DNA of 28,056 bases from HGM04593 sp045631905 (GCA_045631905.1 JAZQVO010000039.1:1-28056), one strand, 5' to 3'; shown: positions 7,414 through 15,232, numbered from the stretch's first letter. Translations and numbers: made by a program. Notes: generated by a model not told the origin, from the sequence alone.

Positions 7414-8709
7414 ATGAATTTTGTACAGGAACTTAAATGGCGTGGCATGATTCAGGACATGACACCCGGAACAGAAGAGCAGTTGCAGAAAGAGCTTACG
7501 AGTGCTTACTTGGGTATAGACCCTACCGCCGATTCTTTGCACATCGGTCACTTGGTTGGTGTGATGATGTTGCGTCACTTCCAACAGTGTGGTCACAAAC
7601 CTATTGCTCTTATAGGTGGTGCCACAGGTATGATTGGCGACCCTTCGGGTAAGTCGAAGGAGCGTGTGCTCATCGACGAGGAGCGTTTGCGCCACAATCA
7701 GGAGGCTATCAAGAAACAGCTTGCCCGTTTCTTGGATTTTGACAGCGATGCTCCTAATGCGGCTATCTTGGTAAATAACTACGACTGGATGAAGGAGTTT
7801 ACCTTCCTCGATTTTATTCGTAACGTGGGTAAGATGATTACCGTGAACTACATGATGTCGAAGGATTCTGTTAAACGTCGTCTTTCGGGCGAGGCCGGTA
7901 CAGATGGTATGTCGTTCACAGAGTTTACTTACCAGTTGTTGCAGGGTTACGACTTTGTTCATCTTAACGAGACTCATGGTTGTAAATTGCAACTTGGCGG
8001 TGCCGACCAGTGGGGTAACATCACCACAGGTACCGAGATGATTCGTAAAATGTCGGGCAACGAGGCTTATGCTCTCACATGTCCTCTTATAACAAAGGCC
8101 GACGGTAAGAAATTTGGAAAGACAGAGCAGGGTAACATTTGGCTCGACAAGCGTTACACATCGCCCTATCGTTTCTATCAGTTCTGGCTGAATGTGAGCG
8201 ACGATGATGCCGAAAAGTATATAAAGATATTTACATCTATCTGCCGTGAGGAGATTGAGGCTCTTGTGGCTCAACATGCCGAGGCTCCTCACATGCGTCT
8301 GTTGCAGAAACGTCTTGCTCAGGAGGTTACTATCCTTGTTCATGGCGAGGAGGAGTATAACAAGGCGGTTGAGGCTTCGGGTATATTGTTTGGTAATGCT
8401 ACATCTGATGCTTTGCGTTCGCTCGACGAGGATACTTTGCTTGCTGTGTTCGATGGGGTCCCCACTTTCGAGGTTGCACGTTCTGTGATAGAGGAGGGTA
8501 TAAAGGCAGTAGATCTCACAACAGACAGTGCTGCGATATTTGCCTCTAAGGGCGAGATGCGTAAGCTTGTTCAGGGTGGTGGCGTGTCGGTTAATAAAGA
8601 GAAGCTTGCCACCTTCGACCAGGTTATTACAACTGAGAATTTGTTGAACGATAAATATATACTTGTTCAGAAGGGTAAGAAGAATTACTATCTTATTATT
8701 GCAAAGTAA
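7414..8709 (+). CDS. tyrS: Tyrosyl-tRNA synthetase
   Basis: Class Ic synthetase that charges tRNA-Tyr, 431 residues, the usual bacterial TyrS length. The Rossmann domain has YLGIDPTADSLHIGHLVG (residues 32-49) with the HIGH signature at 43-46, GATGMIGDPSGKS, the tyrosine pocket around TYQLLQGYDF and QLGGADQWGNI, and the KMSKS-equivalent loop KFGKT (near 232). The C-terminal S4 RNA-binding domain is seen in MRKLVQGGGVSVNKEK. It is transcribed alone from its own promoter. The perfect palindrome 8763-8802 ends it 54 bases after the stop. Confidence 0.97.
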   Translation: MNFVQELKWRGMIQDMTPGTEEQLQKELTSAYLGIDPTADSLHIGHLVGVMMLRHFQQCGHKPIALIGGATGMIGDPSGKSKERVLIDEERLRHNQEAIKKQLARFLDFDSDAPNAAILVNNYDWMKEFTFLDFIRNVGKMITVNYMMSKDSVKRRLSGEAGTDGMSFTEFTYQLLQGYDFVHLNETHGCKLQLGGADQWGNITTGTEMIRKMSGNEAYALTCPLITKADGKKFGKTEQGNIWLDKRYTSPYRFYQFWLNVSDDDAEKYIKIFTSICREEIEALVAQHAEAPHMRLLQKRLAQEVTILVHGEEEYNKAVEASGILFGNATSDALRSLDEDTLLAVFDGVPTFEVARSVIEEGIKAVDLTTDSAAIFASKGEMRKLVQGGGVSVNKEKLATFDQVITTENLLNDKYILVQKGKKNYYLIIAK

Positions 8710-8762
8710 TATGTTATAGAGGGGTTCTTTAACAACCGCTTTATATAAATATGTAATTACAT

Positions 8763-8802
8763 AAAATCAAGGGATTTTCTTTAAAGAAAATCCCTTGATT
8801 TT
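8763..8802. terminator. Perfect 40-bp palindrome, bidirectional terminator
   Basis: AAAATCAAGGGATTTTCTTT (8763-8782) and its exact reverse complement (8783-8802) form a hairpin flanked by A4 on one side and T4 on the other, so it can stop transcription from tyrS and from the convergent 107-residue gene. The stop codon of that gene (8781-8783) is at the exact centre, and its last six codons make up one arm. Confidence 0.8.
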
Positions 8803-9104
8803 GTTTTATAGCGTAAATAGATGTTGTTGGGTGTATGTCGGCCTGTATAAGATGTTATTTGTGTTTTAAGGTTTTCCTCAATTTTGCAATAAACAAATTC
8901 TTTAAGTTCTGTGGCTGTGACAATTTTCCCGTCTCTTATCATTTGCATGGCGTTGGCCGATGCTTCGTATCTTATACGGTTGGCGGTGTGTAACGATGTG
9001 GTTATGTTGCGTGTATGTTTGTTTAGCTCGCATTGTAGTGTGTCGAGGGCTGTGAATAGTTCTTCTTGCATGTTGCTTGTATCTTTTATTTTTATTGTTT
9101 TCAT
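8781..9104 (-). CDS. Orphan protein of unknown function (107 aa)
   Basis: I do not recognise this protein. It is 107 residues, mostly helical and charged, with no signal peptide or membrane segment; the start (MKTIKIKDTSNMQEELFTAL) and middle (ASANAMQMIRDGKIVTATELKEFVYCKIEE) could form helices. Points for it being a gene: an ATG, a full-length open frame at moderate base composition, and a palindromic terminator at its end. Points against: no known family and no clear promoter. Two tandem copies of a 10-base unit (ATATTACAAC read on the minus strand) lie directly before the ATG. The last residues KSRDFL are encoded by the terminator stem. Confidence 0.6.
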   Translation of the reverse strand: MKTIKIKDTSNMQEELFTALDTLQCELNKHTRNITTSLHTANRIRYEASANAMQMIRDGKIVTATELKEFVYCKIEENLKTQITSYTGRHTPNNIYLRYKTKSRDFL

Positions 9105-9402
9105 GTTGTAATATGTTGTAATATTATAATTTGTTAATTATAGTTATAACACAAGGGTTAGCCGGTTTGTTCTAAAAAAGATATAATTTATTTAATTTTT
9201 ATGTCGTTTGCAGAATCGTATAAGTGTGGCTACACGCGGTGTTGTCGCGCATCTTAAAACTGTAATACTCTCCTTGAACAAAAAAAATTGTAACATGCAC
9301 TGAACCTTGTGTGTAACTATATGCATGGTTGCTAAAATACTTGTTTGTTGTATAGCAATATATTATTGCTATTTAAATGAGAGGGGAAATTATACAATAT
9401 GA
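9105..9402. other. AT-rich intergenic stretch without a recognised gene
   Basis: I find no plausible coding region, tRNA or riboswitch here. It holds a tandem decamer next to the 107-residue gene (9104-9125), a small AT hairpin (ATAGCAATA, TAT, TATTGCTAT at 9352-9372) and no clear TAnnTTTG promoter on either strand. It marks the border between housekeeping genes and the polysaccharide locus. Confidence 0.6.
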
Positions 9403-9444
9403 AAAAACAAAGGGTAGCAACATGTGTTGCTACCCTTTGTTTTT
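9403..9444. terminator. Bidirectional hairpin terminator ending the polysaccharide locus
   Basis: A perfect 20-bp stem (9403-9422 and 9425-9444; core AAAGGGTAGCAACA with TGTTGCTACCCTTT) closes on a TG loop, with A-runs before and T-runs after. It begins 14 bases past the stop of the minus-strand WecG/TagA gene and would work well in that direction. Confidence 0.85.
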
Positions 9445-9457
9445 CATTAATCCCTTG

Positions 9458-10162
9458 TTATATTTTCTTTGTGTAAAGATAATACATAAACTTAAACAGC
9501 TTCATTTGTCGCTTTATGCGTTTTGGCTCTCTCAGAAGCCTGTAAGCAAACTCCATGTTGTGGTCTACCCACCACTTTGGTGCACGTTGTACATGGCCGG
9601 TGTATACATCGAAACTTCCGCCAAGCCCTTGAAATATTGCTTTATGCTGTAGCTGAATCTCTTCCATAAGAAGTTCTTGCTTGGGTGAGCCCATGGCCAC
9701 AAATACCACATCGGGTTTCTTTTCTACTATATCGGCAATAAGGGCATTTTTTTCATCGTTGGTTTTTATGTAACCATTGCGGAAACCGATGATATTTATC
9801 CCCTCATACTCTTTTTTTAATTTTTCAACGGTTTCTTCTATTACCTGTTGCTTGCCACCAATCAAATAGAATGTCTTTTCTTTGTAAAAGTGGCCTATTA
9901 TTTTAAGCCATAGTTCACAACCGGGTATTTTACATGCTTTTTTAAACCCCTTTTTCTTTGCGGCCAACATTGCACCGGCACCATCGATATAACCTACATT
10001 GCGGTTTATTATACTGCGGGTTTTATCTGTTGCATTAATTATTTTTTCGGCATTTATAGCAACTAGAATACCTTTATTCTCGTCGATGTGCTCAAAAAGC
10101 TCATTCTCCGAGGAGAATGCAAAAAATTTTACACCATTAATTGAAACTTTTTCTTTTGCCAT
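9458..10162 (-). CDS. WecG/TagA/CpsF-family glycosyltransferase (GT26), copy 1
   Basis: Transfers a ManNAc-type sugar (ManNAc or ManNAcA in known members) from UDP to an undecaprenyl-linked acceptor at the inner face of the membrane. The 234 residues have the family landmarks: LVAINAEKI (33-41), the catalytic-type aspartate in YIDGAGAMLA (D60), KIPGCELW, FYLIGGKQQ, VFVAMGSPKQE, GLGGSFDVYTGHVQRAPKWW, and the C-terminal membrane-binding tail EFAYRLLREPKRIKRQ. It is the last gene on the minus strand of the locus, ending at a strong terminator. A UDP-ManNAc dehydrogenase (WecC-like) gene at the far end of the locus is consistent with a ManNAcA donor. A paralogue lies divergently next to it. Confidence 0.88.
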   Translation of the reverse strand: MAKEKVSINGVKFFAFSSENELFEHIDENKGILVAINAEKIINATDKTRSIINRNVGYIDGAGAMLAAKKKGFKKACKIPGCELWLKIIGHFYKEKTFYLIGGKQQVIEETVEKLKKEYEGINIIGFRNGYIKTNDEKNALIADIVEKKPDVVFVAMGSPKQELLMEEIQLQHKAIFQGLGGSFDVYTGHVQRAPKWWVDHNMEFAYRLLREPKRIKRQMKLFKFMYYLYTKKI

Positions 10163-10324
10163 TATATAAAAATTTTAATTCTTATAATTAATACTAACAA
10201 ATATCAACTCCGTAAAGTTATACATTATATTTTTTTAAACAAAGAATTAAACATTATTTGTTAAAAAAATAATAAGTTTATTGACACTTACTATACATTA
10301 TACCTTTATTATTTAAATAAATTC

Positions 10325-10342
10325 CACTATCTTCGCATAGTG
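10325..10342 (+). promoter_or_regulatory. Candidate -7 region and small inverted repeat before copy 2
   Basis: TATCTTCG (10329-10336) is one base off TAnnTTTG and lies 38 bases before the ATG at 10374. It is embedded in an inverted repeat CACTAT, CTTCGC, ATAGTG. A TTGACA at 10281-10286 is also present but not at a convincing distance from a -10. Weak evidence. Confidence 0.3.
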
Positions 10343-10348
10343 CTAATG

Positions 10349-10356
10349 CAAAGCTA
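10349..10356 (-). promoter_or_regulatory. Candidate -7 element of the copy 1 glycosyltransferase
   Basis: The minus strand reads TAGCTTTG, an exact TAnnTTTG match, with the same flanks as the element upstream of the TrmH-family gene. It would give a leader of about 180 bases. No -33 TTTG is evident, and it sits just before the start of the divergent gene. Confidence 0.35.
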
Positions 10357-10373
10357 CAACTGAGCCGTTATCG

Positions 10374-11120
10374 ATGGAAGAATATTTCGGTATAAAATAT
10401 GAATTCGATGTATCAAAAATACACGAGAATATAGCAAAACGGGTTGAAGAACAGAGGGTAAGCTATGTTTGTGCTCCCGATTGTAATGTACTGACAAATG
10501 TGCATTGCAACGAGGCTTACAGAAGTGCCGTGAACGGTGCTATGTTCTCTATATGCGATAGTAGTTGGGTTCCTATATTTATAAAGTGGATTTATGGTAA
10601 AAAATATCATTGTTACAGGGGGAGCGATATTTTTATGGATATTATTAAGAGCCGAAGATATCGCATGTACTTTTTGGGTGCCGATAAAAAAACCGTTACT
10701 GCGCTTAAAGAGAATATAAAGACTATAAATCCCGATGTTGCAAACATGACATTTAAAGAACTGCCTTTTTGCAAAGTCGAGGAATTTGACTATGCCTCCA
10801 TAGCTAATGATATAGAAAATGATGGTGCCGATATCGTATGGATTGCTCTGGGTGCACCCAAGCAGGAGCTCTTTATGAGTATGCTTGCTCCTCATCTTAA
10901 AAAAGGTGTGTGTATAGCTGTGGGTGCTGTCTTTAATTTTTTCAGTGGGTTACCCGGTCTGCCCAAAAGTGCTCCTCGGTGGATGGTTGGGTTGCACATT
11001 GAATTTATTCACCGAATTTTGTGGGAACCCAAGAAACAGCTTAAGCGATGCTGGGGGATTATAGCCCATCTTCCACGTATTCTATTGAAGGAAAGGCATC
11101 GTAAATATCACCACTTGTAG
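10374..11120 (+). CDS. WecG/TagA/CpsF-family glycosyltransferase (GT26), divergent copy 2
   Basis: A 248-residue paralogue of the neighbouring enzyme on the opposite strand. It keeps the frame of the family: YVCAPDCNVLTN (31-42), an aspartate at the catalytic position (D62), GSDIF, RMYFLGADKKTV, IVWIALGAPKQE, AVGAVFNFFSGLPGLPKSAPRWM and the tail EFIHRILWEPKKQLKR. The usual DG after the second strand is replaced by DSSWVP, and cysteines are unusually frequent near the site (C33, C37, C45, C61). It may therefore use a different donor or acceptor from copy 1, or be specialised. It has its own intergenic promoter region (211 bases) and ends at the hairpin 11178-11213, so it behaves as a stand-alone unit. 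Confidence 0.85.
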   Translation: MEEYFGIKYEFDVSKIHENIAKRVEEQRVSYVCAPDCNVLTNVHCNEAYRSAVNGAMFSICDSSWVPIFIKWIYGKKYHCYRGSDIFMDIIKSRRYRMYFLGADKKTVTALKENIKTINPDVANMTFKELPFCKVEEFDYASIANDIENDGADIVWIALGAPKQELFMSMLAPHLKKGVCIAVGAVFNFFSGLPGLPKSAPRWMVGLHIEFIHRILWEPKKQLKRCWGIIAHLPRILLKERHRKYHHL

Positions 11121-11177
11121 AAATTGAATAATCAGTAATTTCTCTATCAAATATTTGTTGTTCACATGTATATCTGT

Positions 11178-11213
11178 AAATAGCTCCTCTTGAATCAACA
11201 AGAGGAGCTATTT
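11178..11213. terminator. Hairpin between convergent genes
   Basis: AAATAGCTCCTCTTG (11178-11192), loop AATCAA, then CAAGAGGAGCTATTT (11199-11213): a perfect 15-bp stem midway between the stops of the copy 2 glycosyltransferase and the minus-strand six-hairpin gene. The T-run after the stem is short on both sides (ATTTG / ATTTA), but the symmetry suits a shared terminator. Confidence 0.7.
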
Positions 11214-11238
11214 GCCGGTATTGTTATTTGTTGTGTTT

Positions 11239-12432
11239 TTATATATTATTTAGGTAGTGGCTCATTGCGTTGAACATGAATGCGTTGCTCCAGCGCATAT
11301 ATGATATTTTTGAGCTTATTCCTTTCTTTAATTGGTAGTAGAAGTATCCTTTTTTGTCCTGCATGTTTTTTATTGCCCAGCCAAGTACTTTGTCGGCAAG
11401 TTCTTTATGCTTTTTGAGGCGGTGCATGCGCGATAGTGTTATAAGTAATTGCCCCGGGCAGTGTATATCTATGGGGTACATCTGGTTGTTGTAATACTTG
11501 GGCGTGCCATCTTGCTCGAAGAAGTTGTTTACATAGTATTCAAAACCTTTTTCGAGGTATTTCTCGTATTTTTTATCTCCTGTAAGTTCTTGGTAAGCTA
11601 TAAGCGCGTCGAGGTTGTAACCGGTGTGGAAACTATCGACCCAGCTTTGCACGGGTAACATTCCATATACCCATGAGCCGTCGGGCTGTTGGCCGGCGCA
11701 ACATGCTTTTATAGATTGCTCGGCAAGTTGCTTGTATTCTTCGTTCTTTGTGTAGTGGTAGCAATAACTTAGCAGACGTGAACCTAACAACGATGCATTG
11801 AACACGGTGTCGTTACCATCTAACGGGCTGTATGAGAAAAGAAAGCCTCCTTCATATGGTGTGCGATGCAGGTCGTTAATTACAAAGTTGGCGGCTGTGA
11901 GTGCCGTGTTCAGGTATTTGTCGTTCTTGGTGATTTCGTATGCTTCCATGAGTGCTGTCGCACAAAAGTTTGTGGCAACAACGGTGGGGGTGAAACGTGG
12001 GAACAAGAACAAACGGCGTGCTTGCCAGTCGAAGTTATAACCCCAACATGAACCACTGTATCCTTTTGATTGCATGGATATAAGCAACTCGGCAAGTTCG
12101 TTTATCTGTTTTTCAATATCTTGCAGTGTGCCGTATTGTGTGGCAAGTGCAGGTGTTTTTTTAACAGCATTGTATAGATTGCAATAACCACTGAGAAATA
12201 GTCCTATGCCCTTTGCATTATGTTCCTTTGGCACCATGGCTATGGGGCGTAAGTTGAATGGGCAACGCTTGAATCCCTGTATAACAATAAGACGGCATAG
12301 TGCAGAGTTCTTTAAAAAAGGTAGTGCTTGAAAAACTTTTGAATTAAGCCCGTCATAAGGGTCCCAACCTTTGAATTGCTCTTTTTCGCAATACGATTTT
12401 AGTTTATTGAAAGATGTGGATATTGTTGTCAT
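11239..12432 (-). CDS. Polysaccharide-locus six-hairpin (alpha/alpha-barrel) family protein
   Basis: A 397-residue soluble protein without signal peptide. Its repeating helical pairs, with TGDKKYEKYLEKGFEYY and TKNEEYKQLAEQSIKA, resemble the six-hairpin glycosidase/epimerase fold. Marker segments: GWDPYDGLNS (22-31), FNLRPI (59-64), GYSGSCWGYNFDWQARR (124-140), GGFLFSYSPLDG (195-206), QQPDGSWVYG (248-257), DSFHTGYNLD (266-275), DGTPKYY (308-314), YPIDIHCPGQ (319-328). I recall this family from capsule and exopolysaccharide loci, sometimes labelled as delta-aminolevulinate dehydratase, which does not fit the fold. Conserved Asp, Glu, His and Trp suggest a carbohydrate-binding cleft; hydrolase, lyase or epimerase activity is possible but unproven. 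It is separated from the main operon by the plus-strand gene 12627-15191, so it needs its own promoter, which I could not find. Confidence 0.7.
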   Translation of the reverse strand: MTTISTSFNKLKSYCEKEQFKGWDPYDGLNSKVFQALPFLKNSALCRLIVIQGFKRCPFNLRPIAMVPKEHNAKGIGLFLSGYCNLYNAVKKTPALATQYGTLQDIEKQINELAELLISMQSKGYSGSCWGYNFDWQARRLFLFPRFTPTVVATNFCATALMEAYEITKNDKYLNTALTAANFVINDLHRTPYEGGFLFSYSPLDGNDTVFNASLLGSRLLSYCYHYTKNEEYKQLAEQSIKACCAGQQPDGSWVYGMLPVQSWVDSFHTGYNLDALIAYQELTGDKKYEKYLEKGFEYYVNNFFEQDGTPKYYNNQMYPIDIHCPGQLLITLSRMHRLKKHKELADKVLGWAIKNMQDKKGYFYYQLKKGISSKISYMRWSNAFMFNAMSHYLNNI

Positions 12433-12529
12433 ATAAATTTTTTGCTTTAAATTTAATGTACACAGAATTATTTGGCAAATAATTTAATTTCTTTTTTGCG
12501 CTTTGCTTAAAAATATATAAACTTTTAGC

Positions 12530-12543
12530 AATATTATAATATT
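12530..12543. repeat. 14-bp AT palindrome in the divergent spacer
   Basis: AATATTATAATATT is a perfect palindrome in the 194-base spacer between the divergent genes 11239-12432 and 12627-15191. It could be a regulator site or simply a product of the AT-rich spacer. Confidence 0.25.
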
Positions 12544-12604
12544 AATTTTTGCTCTAATTTGTAGAATATGGTAATTACACAACCTCGACCGTTATTTGTG
12601 CATA

Positions 12605-12612
12605 TATTTTTG
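12605..12612 (+). promoter_or_regulatory. Weak -7 candidate before the SGNH chimera
   Basis: TATTTTTG matches TAnnTTTG, but it ends only 14 bases before the ATG at 12627, and no -33 TTTG is at the usual distance. If real, the transcript would have an almost absent leader. Confidence 0.25.
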
Positions 12613-12626
12613 TGTAAAAAAAAATT

Positions 12627-15191
12627 ATGAACAAGCAAACAAATGAAATGCCGGTAAGGTACAAAAATTTAAATGGGTGTTCCAACAACGACTTTAAATG
12701 GGAACGTAGTTTGGACTTGATTTTTTCTCCGGGCAGTTTTATAGTTGAGATTGACCACACTCATATTGATGTAGGGTTACCAATTGACTTTTGTGGTAAA
12801 GAACATTACATTGTAGGAAGCCTCATTGTTACGGACTGTGGTAGTGCCGGAACAACTCAGAAGGATAGAATTATTGGGCAAATCCTAATGTTTACAAATC
12901 GTGAGAATTGTGAGACTGAACTTTATACCCGCACATTTGTCGCTGGTAAGTGGAGTGCTTGGCGCAGTCTTGCATATACCGGTATGTATGATGACATCTC
13001 TACCACAGACGAATTGTTGGCAACAGTGGAAGCTCTTGTGACAACTATGAAAACCGTGCAAGAGAACCTGTCTGATGAAATGAATCGTTCGGAAGTTGTT
13101 GAAGAAATTTTAAGAACAATTACAGAAGGAGAAGATATTGTTGAGGAGTTGTATTTTGTTTTTGATAGAATTTATCAGCAAAAGCTGTTATCTCCAATTA
13201 TAAAGAAAGGTTCTGTGATAGAAATTTCGGGTAGTGGTACACAACTGAATTTTTATGAAGAAAAAGATGGGGACGCTAAATTGATAAAATCAGGAGATGT
13301 CGCCGAAGCCAATTACACCTATGTACGCAGTCTGGGTGTGGCTGGGGATTTTACTATAAAAGTAACAGAGAAGAGCAAGATTAAAGAACTTGGGGATAAA
13401 ATTAAAATGGTTGATAGTGAGGTAAAGACTATTGGTGATGCAATAGAATTACAACCTTTTAAAGATATTACGCTTTATCCTGCAGGTGATAATCTGTTTT
13501 TTCATTACACCAAAGAGGATTATGATATTAACGACATAGACACATATGTGGAGAGTGAATATTATGTGAGTGTTGAGGGCGGTAAGGATATTTTTGTTTC
13601 GGGAAATGGTTATAGTATTAATGCTGTGATGTATGATGCTAACTATATTGAATTTGGGAAGAAGTCTATAAATAAGAATACGTCTTATACCTTACCCGAG
13701 AAGTGTGCTTTTATTAAATGGAGAGAGGCTATAAATGACTTGAATAAAGGTTATCGTATAATGGTAAATTACGGAACGGAAGCACTATCTTATTCTATGT
13801 TTGCCAATGCGACGACGTTGAAACTATCAGAGGAGATTGATATTATTGATAGTAAGGTTAATGAACTTGCTCAACCTAGTGCTTATCTTTTAGGCTCTGA
13901 AACTATTGTGTTGGCAAGCACTTCGGAGCATTGCCTTTACATGGACGATGCTATTGAAGGAGATATCTCGGGTATAAAGTACGGATTGACTAATACTCAA
14001 TTTGTCTCTTACGGACCAGTTGCTTATGTTAATAAGCCTGCCAAGGGTACAAAGAAAGGTGTATTCTTAGGGTTGTCATTGACAAGCAAGGTGAGGAATG
14101 AGGTGTATGTAAAGAGTGTTGGGCCTGTTTCGACTAAGGAGACAATTAATATACTCGATATTGGTTCGTCATACATAGATATAGGCACCATTACAGAAAG
14201 GCAATGCTATAATTATACAAGAGACGGTTACACCGTTAATGTCATAGGCACAATGGGAGCCGAGGGCAAAAGACACGAAGCCCGCAGTGGCGGTACTTGG
14301 GATTTCCTTGTCAAGCCTTTGGGCAGAGCCGTTATTCTCGATGTCAGTGGCGTAGAAAACCTGCCTACAACGGGCTACCCCGGAACAACATACCAAGATG
14401 CAAACGGTGTTAAGTGGACTGTACGTGGTGTTATGATAAATGAGGGGGCTGGAAAGTTGGTTTTGAGTTCTTTCTCTGTCGATACTAATTATGGTGGTGA
14501 AACAGGCTCGGGAAACACTAACTATGACGAGGCAGCTGTTAAAATGCCTTCTGAGGGAGATTTGACAAAGACAAAAAATGACAGTACAGGCACATCAACG
14601 ACGGAAGGCGATGATACTATCCATTACTCGGCAAAGGAGCTTGTGTATTACAACCCGTTTTGGAACCCTGAAACCAATGAACTTGATTTTGTCTACTACA
14701 TTAACAAGTGGGGTTTTAATCCCCCCGATATAATAACTTTGACTTTTGGTAGCAATGACTTGGGTAACTTTGCCGAGGCTTCACAAGAGCAAGTAGATGA
14801 GGTGGTTGAAAAGGCTGTGTCGGTTGTGGACAGAATACATGAGCAACTACCTGCTTGCAAAGTCTTGGTTACTTGTAGTTGCTATGGATATAAGGGTGTT
14901 GCGCAAAATAATTTCAGGGAGGTCTTTCGAATAAAGAATATTCAGAAGTATTACAAGACCCTTGTCAGCAGAATGGGACAATCAACCGATTATAAAAGTT
15001 ATGTGAGAATAGTTCCTACTATGTGTATGATTGACAGAGAGAATGGTTTTAGTGTGACCGAAAACAAATTGCATTCTTCTTACCCTGCTGTTAAGTATGC
15101 AACGGATATTGTGCACCCTAACACTAATGGGTTTAACCAATTTGCCGATGCTATGTTGGGGTATGCGTATGATGTTTTAGGGGAATCTTGA
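12627..15191 (+). CDS. Phage-fibre-like protein fused to a GDSL/SGNH hydrolase
   Basis: An 854-residue multidomain protein with no signal peptide. Residues 10-118 resemble the knob-type module of phage and pyocin fibres (RYKNLNG at the start, KWSAWRSLAYTG at the end). Helical, coiled-coil-like linkers at about 124-187, 248-275 and 398-415 separate beta-rich modules at 188-247 and 279-382, the latter with the EYYVSVEGGKDIFVSGNGYS pattern seen in Bacteroides phage appendages. From about 505 to the end is an SGNH esterase: block I DIGSSYIDIG (GSS 513-515 in place of GDS), a glycine-rich block II (EGKRHEARSGGTW), FGSND (707-711) and the catalytic-type DIVHPN (D827, H830). Likely activity: ester (for example O-acetyl) removal from a glycan. 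It is the only plus-strand gene among polysaccharide genes for several kb, has its own 18-bp-stem terminator, and no phage gene adjoins it. It could be a relic or recruited tail fibre, or a fibre of a remote element. Confidence 0.7.
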   Translation: MNKQTNEMPVRYKNLNGCSNNDFKWERSLDLIFSPGSFIVEIDHTHIDVGLPIDFCGKEHYIVGSLIVTDCGSAGTTQKDRIIGQILMFTNRENCETELYTRTFVAGKWSAWRSLAYTGMYDDISTTDELLATVEALVTTMKTVQENLSDEMNRSEVVEEILRTITEGEDIVEELYFVFDRIYQQKLLSPIIKKGSVIEISGSGTQLNFYEEKDGDAKLIKSGDVAEANYTYVRSLGVAGDFTIKVTEKSKIKELGDKIKMVDSEVKTIGDAIELQPFKDITLYPAGDNLFFHYTKEDYDINDIDTYVESEYYVSVEGGKDIFVSGNGYSINAVMYDANYIEFGKKSINKNTSYTLPEKCAFIKWREAINDLNKGYRIMVNYGTEALSYSMFANATTLKLSEEIDIIDSKVNELAQPSAYLLGSETIVLASTSEHCLYMDDAIEGDISGIKYGLTNTQFVSYGPVAYVNKPAKGTKKGVFLGLSLTSKVRNEVYVKSVGPVSTKETINILDIGSSYIDIGTITERQCYNYTRDGYTVNVIGTMGAEGKRHEARSGGTWDFLVKPLGRAVILDVSGVENLPTTGYPGTTYQDANGVKWTVRGVMINEGAGKLVLSSFSVDTNYGGETGSGNTNYDEAAVKMPSEGDLTKTKNDSTGTSTTEGDDTIHYSAKELVYYNPFWNPETNELDFVYYINKWGFNPPDIITLTFGSNDLGNFAEASQEQVDEVVEKAVSVVDRIHEQLPACKVLVTCSCYGYKGVAQNNFREVFRIKNIQKYYKTLVSRMGQSTDYKSYVRIVPTMCMIDRENGFSVTENKLHSSYPAVKYATDIVHPNTNGFNQFADAMLGYAYDVLGES

Positions 15192-15232
15192 AACAGATAG
15201 TGGTTGCCTGAGAAATTTTATATAGCTATTTT

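Noticed and set aside
9200..9300. Possible tRNA or small RNA in the AT-rich gap
   Set aside because: The GC-richer patch (GTGTGGCTACACGCGG) does not fold into a cloverleaf and has no T-loop or CCA-type end.
9377..9652. Plus-strand ORF across the terminator at 9403-9444
   Set aside because: It runs through the hairpin and then antisense to the WecG/TagA gene; it is a shadow frame.
10281..10302. Proteobacterial-type -35/-10 (TTGACA) promoter
   Set aside because: No matching TATAAT-like box at a good distance, and the genome uses the TTTG/TAnnTTTG type.
12627..15191. Part of an integrated prophage
   Set aside because: No capsid, terminase, portal, integrase, lysis or other tail gene is next to it; both neighbours are glycan genes.
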